Part shown: piece by piece, positions 52,149-61,286 of the stretch
How positions within the stretch are numbered: position 1 is the stretch's first letter
Layout: each line of letters opens with the position of its first letter
Source of the DNA: Euglena gracilis
Lineage: Eukaryota; Euglenida; Euglenophyceae; Euglenales
Reading direction: 5' to 3'
DNA: 64,000 bases
Assembly: GCA_039621445.1 (NCBI GenBank)
Contig: CP154955.1
Coordinates: forward strand, 28,713,471 to 28,777,470
Notes under the pieces: model-generated
The model's input: the letters and a program-made list of their open reading frames with translations, nothing else
What the model was told of the DNA's origin: nothing
Databases searched by the model: none
Translations under genes and position numbers: made by a program

Positions 52149-53510
52149 CCCAAGACAATAAATCAGCCGAATTCTGGGAGTTTTGGCATTAAGGGGGTGT
52201 CACCGGCTCAATCATCTGGGATTTTTGGGATTAAGGGGGTGACCCCAATGATGCCATGTGAAATCTGGGATGTAGACCTGGGCGGGTGTAGACCATCAAA
52301 TAGTTCACAGTTTACAATAAATCAGGTCAGTGGCATTTGTGCCATTGGGGGGGCACCCCAGCGACCCCAGTCATAAGCGTTGGAAACCCAGCATTGCAGC
52401 ATGTGATGAGAAATTTGATTGCACCCAAATTTTCAGGGAAAGCACAGGATTGGCAGCAATTTTCAGAGGATTGGGAAGTATTTTTACGGAAACTGACTTC
52501 TGGAGGGGGGAGGTCACTGATGATTTGAAAGTTGCTCTGTTGGAGGATTGTCTTGACGAAACGAGCAAAAAAATTCTGAAGCTCCATCTCAAGGAAGGGG
52601 GGATCAACTTTAATGCCGGGTGGGGTCACCTGGAAATGACATTTTCGCAGAATCAGGAATCTGGGGCATAGCAAAATTGGCAGCAGGTGAGCCTTTTTAA
52701 TATGGGCAAAGTAGCCCTTGAGCACTGGCTTGAATTTCAGGCAAATTTCAAGACGGCCAAGTGCAAGGTTAAGGATGCCGGGGAGGGGGAAGCAAAACGA
52801 CTTTTGTTGCAGAAACTTCCCTCATTCATCCTGAAATGGGTTTCAGATGAGGAGGAAAGGAGGCTGAATAATCAGCCAACTTTACGCCTGAAGGTGCCAG
52901 GGAATAGGAATTCAGAAATGGTTTCGGAAAGCTTGGGGAGAATACTTGGGAAAAAACCCACAAAAGTGTCGGAAATTCACGAGGGGGAATTTGAAATCAT
53001 TTTCCCTGACATTTCTGCCTATGAAAAAGTCAAGAGTTTTCATGGCAAAGAGATTGACGATTCAAACGTTTTGTTACAGGTTCAGGAAATTGAACCAACT
53101 TTGACCACCGAGGATATTTTCAACCTCGTGAAAACAAAGTTGACACTCAGAAACAAGCATGACGCCTTACAAAGTTCTGTTTCATCCCCAGGCTATCAAG
53201 GGTTTAGGCGTTCAAGGTCGGTGGGTGCTGAAAATCGAGGGGGGAGGCAATCGGGGAGTCGGAAGAATTCACCTGGGTCAACCCCGGGTAGGGAAACGAC
53301 ACCTCCCCCAGCCAGAAGCAAATCACAAATCAGCGAAACAGCAAAACCTGAGCAATCTGTTGCGGTTTCATCTTCAAATGTGCAGCCATCAAGCAATTCT
53401 TCAAGGCTTTCAACGGTGGATAACCCACCCAATGTGCAAAGACCGGTAGTGGGGGGGGGCACAATGGATCCCACCCCCCTCACAACCAACAATGCCGTAT
53501 GTTGCTAGAC
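52149..53510 (+). CDS. Outer element Gag, part 3 (capsid-like)
   Basis: Coding resumes with PKTINQPNSGSFGIKGVSPA, containing two GSFGIKGV/GIFGIKGV repeats. It shifts at G-runs near 52350-52370 into LIAPKFSGKAQDWQQFSEDW, and near 52505 into EVTDDLKVALLEDCLDETSK, then continues from 52687 with NMGKVALEHWLEFQANFKTA. The order 'F-S-G...D-W...F...W' then 'L..L...L' is a Ty3-type Gag capsid. The last part is Ser/Arg/Gly-rich. It ends at 53508. Confidence 0.6.
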
Positions 53511-53850
53511 AAGCCCCGTGGAACAGAAACAATTTTCAGCCATATGGCAAGGGCAGCCAATGGAAAGGGGGGACCAATTCCCAGGGATATGGGGCAAATA
53601 ACTCCCAATGGTATGGGGGTGACCAACAAGGGTACAAGGGGAAGGGTGGTAAGGGAAGGGGGAGAGGCAAAGGTTATGACCAGAATTTCAGTGCCAAAGG
53701 GAGGAAGGGCAAAAACAATAACCCTACACCAACGGTGGCCCCCCCTGTTCGCCTTTAGGGATGCCGGGGTAAAAAATTTCAGGGGTTTATGACCCGGGCA
53801 GTAAAAACCCCAACCCAGCTTTTAAGCCCAACCCTTCCACCCATAACCTC
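53500..53850 (+). CDS. Outer element Gag tail, Gly/Asn/Lys-rich
   Basis: After a shift at the G-run 53450-53458 the frame gives YGKGSQWKGGTNSQGYGANN and KGKGGKGRGRGKGYDQNFSA, an RGG-like nucleic-acid-binding tail that replaces the usual zinc knuckle. It ends near 53758, and a neighbouring frame adds MTRAVKTPTQLLSPTLPPIT up to about 53878. No CCHC box is present. Confidence 0.5.
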
Positions 53851-53869
53851 CAATCCACCAACCATCTTA

Positions 53870-54130
53870 CCACAAACGAAATGACCGGGAGCGTAGCTTG
53901 GAGTGAAGTCAAATGGGCTGGCCGTGCCCAGCGTGATGGAGTGAGGGAGCGAGAAGCCAAGACCCCCCGGAGCCAAGGAGAGCAGGCACGGCCCGGAGGC
54001 GGGCGAAGGAGGTATGAGGGGGAAGCGAATCCCCTCCCATTCCTTTCGCGTGCACATCCCTCCCCATTCCACATGCCAAGCCAAAACTATTATGATTGTT
54101 TGAGTGGGAATAGGCGGGCCTCAAACAAAA
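53870..54130. other. GC-rich insertion-like stretch between Gag and the methyltransferase
   Basis: Base composition and codon use differ from both sides. One frame is open but reads as low-complexity Arg/Gly/Glu. It could be a further small insertion. No flanking duplication was found. Confidence 0.3.
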
Positions 54131-54890
54131 AGTGGGCCAGAAAATTTCCCGGGGCATTGGACCTCTTTTCTGGGAAAAATTCAGTGGGAAATTATTTGCG
54201 AGAAAAGGGTTATGAGGTGATTTCGGTGGACATCAACCCAGGTTTTCACCCAACCCATCCCGTGGACATCCTAGAGTGGGAGTATCGAGTATACCCCCCT
54301 GGATATTTCCAAGTCATACCGGAGGGATTAAAATACCGCGCTGCATTAATTACCGAATGGATTAATTCCGCTCACTGGGCGAGTTTCCATAACTGGCGAT
54401 CTGGGCATCTTTCTGGCACGGCGGCCGGAATTAGGATCAGGCAAAAATTAATCTGGATCGCGGGGTGGGTTTTTCCGTCTCACAGCGAAACGATCAGGCG
54501 TCTGGCAGGTTTCATTAAAGAGCGGTATTAATCCCTTCGATATTACTACCGAGCGGTATTTTCATCCCCCCAGTAACGGCTAGTGTGCCTTGCACGGAGT
54601 ATAGCCGTGCTAAGACGATGGGAGAAAGAAATTTGGAGAGGGCAGACCAACTTGTGACAAAAACTTTGGAAATCGTGGAATATTTTCAGCCCAAATTATG
54701 GTGGATTGAAAATCCCCGAACGGGACTTTTGCCAAAAAGGCATTGTGTGCAAAATTTTAATTTCATCGATGTGGATTATTGCCAATTTTCAGATTGGGGA
54801 TATCAAAAGCCCACCCGCATTTGGGGGAGTGAAAATCTGTTGAGTTTGAAGGACAAACTTTGTGATGGGAAAACCTGCCCCCATTTGATT
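54130..54890 (+). CDS. Cytosine-C5 DNA methyltransferase-like domain of the outer element (split by a MITE)
   Basis: Part 1 (54130-54318) reads GALDLFSGKNSVGNYLREKG (motif I, AdoMet binding, D-L-F-S-G), then YEVISVDINPGFHPTHPVDI and LEW. Part 2, after the inserted MITE (54576 onward), reads TASVPCTEYSRAKTMGERNL. Here PC at 54588-54593 is motif IV and holds the catalytic Cys. It is followed by WWIENPRTG (motif VI, ENP, at about 54702-54725) and VDYCQFSDWGYQKPTRIWGS (about 54769-54830, motif VIII-like). With the MITE and one TA removed the join reads YFQVITASVPC in one frame. Cytosine methyltransferases in retrotransposons are known from dinoflagellates and a charophyte. No target-recognition specificity can be deduced. 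Confidence 0.75.
54319..54573. mobile_element. 255-bp MITE with TA duplication, inside the methyltransferase
   Basis: The termini are CCGGAGGGATTAAAATACCGC (left) and, reverse complemented from the right, CTGGGGGGATGAAAATACCG. Further matching blocks GATTAATTCCGCTC and GATTAATACCGCTC sit inward of these. The dinucleotide TA abuts both ends (54317-54318 and 54574-54575), as in Tc1/mariner-type MITEs. The interior has no gene. The methyltransferase frame is restored when it is ignored. Confidence 0.8.
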
Positions 54891-54989
54891 GTGAGCGAGG
54901 GGGGTGGTTTGGTTCACAAAGAGCAATTGGGAGGAAACGGAATGAGGGTGAGCACTCAACAAAAATGGAGGGTACCTGAAAAATTGGTC

Positions 54990-55440
54990 GAGTACCTTCT
55001 TTCGGCCCTTGATTTTAAGGAGGAAAAGTTTTCCTTTAAGCATGAAGATTATGCCGTTCGGAATTCATTTGTGCAAATGATTGAGGAGAATTTTCAAAGG
55101 AGGGCCGAGGTGGATTGTTTTGCTTCTACCCAAAATTCTCAGTGCACATCATATTTGACCGAGAAGGAAAATGCTTTGGCGGTACCATGGGGAGGGGGGG
55201 GTACGGTTTGGTTGAACCCCCCCTGGACATTGTGGCCAAAGGTGGCAAAGAAATTGCAAAAAGGACCCTTGTGATGCCATTTGCATCTTACCTGATTGGA
55301 GCAAAGGTTGGGTAAGGGAACTTGTTCGAAAGTCATCAAAAAAGTTGTATTTTCCACCCAGAACCAAGTTTTTTCAGGTGGATGGGAAACCAATGGGGGG
55401 TGTGAGGTGGGGAGTTTGGGCCTTGTTGATAGAGGGTAAT
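54990..55440 (+). CDS. Dam-like (N6-adenine methyltransferase family) domain of the outer element
   Basis: The frame reads RRAEVDCFASTQNSQCTSYL, then GGGGTVWLNPPWTLWPKVAK, where NPPW (55215-55226) is the N/D-P-P-Y/W catalytic box of amino-methyltransferases. A one-base shift near 55262 leads to CDAICILPDWSKGWVRELVR and then PPRTKFFQVDGK. This order matches phage Dam-like domains as found in DIRS and in the chromovirus nested here. In this element the catalytic box is intact, unlike MHPPS in the chromovirus. It sits directly upstream of the protease. Confidence 0.6.
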
Positions 55441-56010
55441 AAGCCCCCCGCCAACACCAGCAACCCCAAGAAACCAAAGGTGGTACATTTGAAATCGCGG
55501 ATGGTTAAAAAGAGATACCCACCCACAGGGATTGAGAAATTTTCGAAGGACCGACAACTTTTGATTCGGACAAGGGTTGTTTTAGGGAACGGGGAGGAAC
55601 AAAATATGGACATTTTGGTGGACACCGGTGCCGAGGCTAACCTCATAAGACAAGGGTTAGTGAGTGAGCACCTAATGTATTCGGCCGAACACCCCTTGAG
55701 GTTTGAAACCGCTAACGGTCAAGCCTTGAGTGGTGGGGGGAGGTGCACTAAGGTGGTGATGAAGTTGCAAGGGGAGGTGAGTGATAACACCCCACCCACA
55801 GATTTTGAGTACGATGTGGAATTTTATGAAGCCAATATCAAAGTGGACGCAATTTTATCATACCCATGGCTTGTACGCACAAAAATCGGAATTTTTCCAC
55901 ATCACCGTGCTTTGGTAGTGGAGGAACCCGAATTGACATTTTTTTTTTTTTTTAGAGATCATAGGAGAAAAAGGCAAGGAAAGGTCTTTTGCACTCTTCT
56001 CAAAGGGTAG
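55441..56010 (+). CDS. Outer element aspartic protease
   Basis: The frame reads LLIRTRVVLGNGEEQNMDIL, then VDTGAEANLIRQGL (D-T-G at 55621-55629), RFETANGQALSGGGRCTKVV and VDAILSYPWLVRTK. These are the fireman, flap and ILG-like elements of retropepsins. The frame ends at an in-frame TAG (56008-56010) directly before the reverse transcriptase region in the same frame, which resembles stop-codon readthrough in some retroviruses, or could be a mutation. Confidence 0.7.
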   Translation, partial: KPPANTSNPKKPKVVHLKSRMVKKRYPPTGIEKFSKDRQLLIRTRVVLGNGEEQNMDILVDTGAEANLIRQGLVSEHLMYSAEHPLRFETANGQALSGGGRCTKVVMKLQGEVSDNTPPTDFEYDVEFYEANIKVDAILSYPWLVRTKIGIFPHHRALVVEEPELTFFFFFRDHRRKRQGKVFCTLLKG

Positions 56011-56757
56011 GTGGAGAGAAATTTGGAAAAGTTTGGTTTTCACCTTCCGATGGAGGGTTTTGATCAAAGGGGACAAACCTTGGACGAGCACTCACTCAAA
56101 ATTTTGGGCAAGAATTTGGAAATGGCAAATGAAAACCCCCTACCTATTCGCAAAATGATCATTGCAAGGGAGGGGGAGGGGAATAATGAAACGGAATCCG
56201 AAGAGGAAGAGAGAATAAGGAAGCTAAGAGAGGAAATTTTTGGAAGGTATGATGGAACCGTATTTCGGTCTAAGGTACAACCCGACCCACCCGTAAGAGG
56301 ACCATATGGTTATGCATTCATACCTTTGCAAGAAGGAGCGCGGCCCACCCGACAAAAACCATTTTTCATGCACGGGGAACGAAAAGAAGCTTTGGAAAAA
56401 ATCACTCAAGATTGGATCGATATGAAATTCATCGAGCCAGCCACAACAAAAAATTCAGAATGGCTCTCACAAACATTCCCCGTGCCCAAAAAGTCAGCCG
56501 ATTTTCCTTGGAGGGGGGTTGTTGACATGAGGGGACCCAACAGCCAATCCCGTAGGTGCAACTACCCTCTTCCGAAAATCGAAGACATCCTGGTGAAGCA
56601 TGGCGCAAACCAAATGTTCTCCATTTTGGACTTAAAACAAGCCTTTAACCAACAGCCGCTTCACCCGGATAGTAGGCCTATAACTTGCTCCTATAACTTG
56701 CTCCTTCACACCAAAGGGTCTTTACCAATGGAGGGTGAATGTAATGGGGTTAACTAA
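56011..56757 (+). CDS. Outer element reverse transcriptase, N-terminal half
   Basis: The frame reads GYAFIPLQEGARPTRQKPFF, SEWLSQTFPVPKKSADFPWR, GVVDMRGPNSQSRRCNYPLP and FSILDLKQAFNQQPLHPDSR, which carries the first catalytic Asp. The frame is then lost because a 13-bp unit (ATAACTTGCTCCT) is duplicated in tandem at 56680-56705. The next frame continues with KGLYQWRVNVMGLTNASQQF. Confidence 0.75.
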   Translation: MERNLEKFGFHLPMEGFDQRGQTLDEHSLKILGKNLEMANENPLPIRKMIIAREGEGNNETESEEEERIRKLREEIFGRYDGTVFRSKVQPDPPVRGPYGYAFIPLQEGARPTRQKPFFMHGERKEALEKITQDWIDMKFIEPATTKNSEWLSQTFPVPKKSADFPWRGVVDMRGPNSQSRRCNYPLPKIEDILVKHGANQMFSILDLKQAFNQQPLHPDSRPITCSYNLLLHTKGSLPMEGECNGVN

Positions 56758-57883
56758 CGCCTCACAACAATTCCAACAAATGATGGATGACCGTTTAGCA
56801 CCCGTAAGGGATATTGCTACCCCATACATTGATGACATTTTGGTAGGGACTACCGTCGGGGAGGGGGAGGATCTCCTCGAGGCACACAAAAGGGATTTGT
56901 GTAGGGTGTTGGATTTACTCGCCGAGGAAATTTTTGTAGTGGACCCCAAAAAAGCGGAATTATTCATCAAGGAAGTGGAATTTTGTGGCCAGATTTTGGG
57001 GCATGGCACGCGTCGGCCGGCCCCCGGCAAATTACGTGCCATTGAGAAATGGGAGGTTCCTACAACCATAACGGCCTTAAGGGCTTTCCTCGGCTTCACA
57101 AATTATTACAACACCTACATACACATGTATGCCCAAGTTGCGGCACCTTTGCAAGATAAGTTGAAGGTGTCTAGGGAGGAAGGCAAGAAAGGGAGCAAAA
57201 AATGGGTTGAATTCGGGGAGGTTGAACACAAAGCATTTGAGGAGTTAAAGAAACGGTTGTGTTCCGGATTAATTCTTCAAAGGGTATACCCCGATAAACC
57301 TTTTGCTTTGAGAGTTGATGCGAGTGGGTATGCCGTAGGAGCAACTTTAGAACAACTCAAAGAAGGAAACGGTACGCCCACACCCCAAGATATTTTGGAC
57401 AAAAAAACGGTGCCTGTTGCTTTTATGTCCCGAAAACTCACCGAGGGGCAAAGAAAATGGACCCCCCGGGAATTGGAGACATATGCCATAATTGTGGGAC
57501 TCCAAAAATGGGAAAGTTGGATTGGTCTCCAACCCATTTTAGTGTTGACCGATCACCAAAGTTTGGAGGCATGGGCAAAAGAAGTGCTCGACACCCCAAG
57601 TGGACCGGTGGGGAGGAGGGCACGATGGCACCAAATTTTCTCAAAATACGATTTGACAGTGGGGTATATTCCGGGGAAGGAAAACACCATTGCCGATATT
57701 TTAAGTCGGTGGGCGTACCCCGCTTCGCAAGCTTTAAGGGACATTGGTAAACATGGTTCGGCCGAAGATAAGAGGGAAATGGAGGAGCTCATAAGAGAGG
57801 AGAGGGAAGATGAGAAAAACTGCTTGTTGGTCAAAGTCAAAAATCAGCCTAATGCTCGTAACTTGTGGATAAGGGGGGGGTAA
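56735..57883 (+). CDS. Outer element reverse transcriptase (palm C-term) and RNase H
   Basis: The frame reads NVMGLTNASQQFQQMMDDRL and ATPYIDDILVGT (YIDD box at about 56825-56836). It continues with FCGQILGHGTRRPAPGKLRA, FLGFTNYYNTYIHMY (thumb/connection), and RNase H with ALRVDASGYAVGATLEQL, RELETYAIIVGLQKWESW, LVLTDHQSLEAW and GYIPGKENTIADILSRWAYP. The frame ends at 57883. No integrase zinc finger or DDE core follows. Confidence 0.8.
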   Translation: MNVMGLTNASQQFQQMMDDRLAPVRDIATPYIDDILVGTTVGEGEDLLEAHKRDLCRVLDLLAEEIFVVDPKKAELFIKEVEFCGQILGHGTRRPAPGKLRAIEKWEVPTTITALRAFLGFTNYYNTYIHMYAQVAAPLQDKLKVSREEGKKGSKKWVEFGEVEHKAFEELKKRLCSGLILQRVYPDKPFALRVDASGYAVGATLEQLKEGNGTPTPQDILDKKTVPVAFMSRKLTEGQRKWTPRELETYAIIVGLQKWESWIGLQPILVLTDHQSLEAWAKEVLDTPSGPVGRRARWHQIFSKYDLTVGYIPGKENTIADILSRWAYPASQALRDIGKHGSAEDKREMEELIREEREDEKNCLLVKVKNQPNARNLWIRGG

Positions 57884-58075
57884 CCCGCAGTGGAAAAGAG
57901 GTGGCACCCCAATTTTGTGGATGATGCATCAGGGAGGGGGTCGCTGAGCTCTTATCTCTTTCGAGTAAGGGCGAAGTTTACCACCGGGGCCGGAGGGGGG
58001 GTCGGACCCCCCCCCGCCCCCCCCCCCCCCCGCCCCCCCCCCGCCCCCCCCCCCCCCCGCCCCCCCCTGGGTAGG
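57884..58075. repeat. Poly-C-rich transition
   Basis: The end of the outer element dissolves into C-runs broken by G (58003-58065). Confidence 0.6.
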
Positions 58076-58142
58076 TCCGGAACCCCGGGATTATCGAGGT
58101 GACTGATTTCCTGGCCCCCAAAGTGAATGGCCTATAGGTTAG

Positions 58143-59115
<973 letters not shown>

Positions 59116-59137
59116 CCTCTGCTTAGGAAATTTTTTT

Positions 59138-59536
59138 TTATTTTGCACCCCCCTGTGGCCGAAACTGGGCCATCATTTCCAAGGAGAAACTTCCCAGTGG
59201 ACCCTCCCCGACCCCTGAGGGGGGTGTCACTGGGATCTCCAAGGGGGGTGTCTTTGGGGTTTCAACCCCTCCCTGCTCAGTTGAACCAGTGAGAGCCAAC
59301 ACCCCCCCCTGGGTGTCATTTCTCACAGTTTCTGGGCCAAAAAGGGGGTTTTGGGGTGAAATTTGGCCAGTGGTTGCCTGAGTTGAAGAGTCCCACCCCC
59401 CTGCCCCTTTTCCCACAGATGAGGTGGGGGGAAGACAAACCTCACCTTCTTCAAATGATTGATTGTTTTGTTGATCTTCCATTTGCAATTGAAATTCCAA
59501 ATTCAATACTTGATTGTAATTGGATGCAATTGCCAC
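59138..59536 (-). pseudogene. N-terminal fragment of a Gag-like protein
   Basis: The minus-strand frame of 132 codons starts at about 59536. It reads NYNQVLNLEFQLQMEDQQNN and later GETPKTPP-like Pro/Thr/Gly-rich sequence. It runs straight into the microsatellite at about 59135, where it is lost. Composition resembles retroelement Gag, but no domain proves it. Confidence 0.35.
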
Positions 59537-60459
59537 AACAAGTACAATGGTGCAACAGGTAAAGAGGAAAACCCTGTGAAAAGAAAATGATTTTGATGCC
59601 CTTGATGGGCAGTTAAATTTAGGATTGAGTGCGCTGATTCCTAAGCGCTCTCAAATCCCAAATCCTTGCCCATTGCATCAAAATCAACCAACCCAAGTCA
59701 AAATCAAGGTTTCCCCCCTTGATTTTGATAAATTATGCTGAATTCCATCATTATTGAGCTTTGCAAACCCCTGCAAAAACTTCAGGAACTCAGGCGCCAA
59801 TCTCTTAAAATTCTGTTCCAAGCGCTTGCAAGCGCTCTCACCAAATCCAACATTTTCCCTTAAAACCAAAGGAAAAATGCATAAAAAGCTCAAAATCTGC
59901 TAAATAAACCCAAAATCACCCTTTGGGAATACCTAGCATCACTCAATCTCTCTCCTTGCACAACCAAACCATGGGCGCCCTAGGAGAGGGAATTTTAATG
60001 GAAATGTTTAGAAAGCCTTAAAATTAGAGCAAAACCGCCCTCAAAAGGCCTTCTAAAAGGGAAAAACTCCGCCGCCCGGCGGTCGACCTCAAAAGGTCGT
60101 CACTCCCCCCCTTGCGACGAAAGTCGGGGGTTTCACCCCCCCTCCTTCTCGCTTTCCTTGGGGTGGGAATGAAAGACACTTTGAATTTTTGCAACGCAAT
60201 TGCGATAACATTGTTCGGCAACGTGCATAGGTGGTGGCGTAACGGTGAGGAGGAATCTATAACCCATAGATCCCGTTCCACCACACCGAGCCCCCCCCCC
60301 CACGGTTCTCACCACCGTGAAAGGAAATGGGGGTCCAACACCACTCAAAAAAAATCCTTTCTTGAATGAGAAAAAATGAGCCCCCCCCCCACGGTATTCC
60401 CAACCGTGAAGGGAATGGAGGGTTCATTATCACCAAAAATCCTTTCGGTGATAGATGAA
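59537..60459. other. Non-coding, possibly LTR-derived
   Basis: No gene is visible. CACGGT..ACCGTG hairpins near 60298-60316 and 60390-60405 are flanked by C-runs. The region may include LTR sequence of the Gag-like fragment or of the element at the right edge. No second LTR copy lies in the window to test this. Confidence 0.3.
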
Positions 60460-60850
60460 AATCAGCCCCCCCCCCCCGAGGGGAAGGCCTTGGGGAAAAG
60501 CTTGCCCCCCCCCCCGGCGAGAGGTGGGCTTGACTTGCCCCCCCCCCCCGAGGGGAAAGACTTGGGGAGAAGATTGCCCCCCCCCCGGCGAGAGGTGGGC
60601 TTGACTTGCCCCCCCCCCCGAGGGGAAGGACTTGGGGAGAAGATTGCCCCCCCCCCCGGCGAGAGGTGGTCTTCACTTGCCCCCCCCCCCCGAGGGGAAA
60701 GCCTTGGGCAACCCCCCCCCCCCCAGGCAAAGGGAGGGCTTGCCTTGCCCCCCCCCCCCGAGGGGAAAGCCTTGGGCAACCGCCCCCCCCCCCCCGGGCA
60801 AAGGGAGGGCTTGCCTTGCCCCCCCCCGGTGGGGAGGTTGAAGAAGACCA
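60460..60850. repeat. G/C-rich minisatellite, about 65-70-bp units
   Basis: At least five units of (C)9-12-GAGGGGAARGCCTTGGG followed by a C-run and a RGC(G/A)AGRGGTGGGCTTGACTTG- or AAAGGGAGGGCTTGCCTTG-like half. Open frames across it on both strands are repeats. Confidence 0.75.
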
Positions 60851-61286
60851 CTCACTTCTTTTTTTTTGGAAGTAATAACACGCCCCCCCCCCCCGATCAA
60901 GCCGACCGGGGTTTCGGGCCTCACTTGCCCAAAGGTGGGGGTACGATAAAATAGCCAATCAAACCGATTGGAGAAAGGGACCCCCCACCACGAGTGCCAC
61001 CGACCCGTGAGAGGGGAGAAATGAAAAATCACAGATTCCTCTTTCATGACTGTGGGCGCAATGGGGCACAGTGTCGTTCGAGTGTGGTCAGGTTACACCT
61101 TCGGCCTGTCCACCGCTCGTGGAAGCTTGATATTCCAGACTTCGAATAATAATTGAGAATCCGTCTTCAACTCGTCCAACTCAGAGTCCCGGCTCTAGGT
61201 TCCGTCCTGAGTAAGTACGAGGAGGCAGGAGGCAGGCAGTTGTATATACATCCCATTCCCCATATATCCAATGCCATGCAAAGATA
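60851..61286. other. 3' flank of the right-edge element; no gene seen
   Basis: It follows the accessory frame on the minus strand and should contain the polypurine tract and 3' LTR, but none can be proved because the 5' LTR is outside the window. Confidence 0.35.

Larger units (their letters stand above)
31123..57883 (+). mobile_element. Outer Ty3-like retroelement with two methyltransferase-type domains; host of three nested insertions
   Basis: On the plus strand the coding order is a long Gag (31357 to about 53760 once the insertions are skipped), a cytosine-methyltransferase-like domain, a Dam-like domain, an aspartic protease, reverse transcriptase and RNase H. Three insertions split it: 32560-34243, 35338-52143 and 54319-54573. 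Integrase and a 3' LTR are missing because the sequence runs into poly-C and microsatellite after 57883. In-frame stops (TGA 35041-35043, TAG 56008-56010) and G-run shifts (about 32470, 52370, 52505, 53450) interrupt it. Sequence removed by the three insertions spans 18.7 kb, leaving about 8 kb of element proper. The 5' boundary is approximate. Confidence 0.7.

Noticed and set aside
53870-54130. A fourth insertion between Gag and the methyltransferase
   Set aside because: Composition differs from its flanks, but I found no target duplication, terminal repeat or frame-restoring join.
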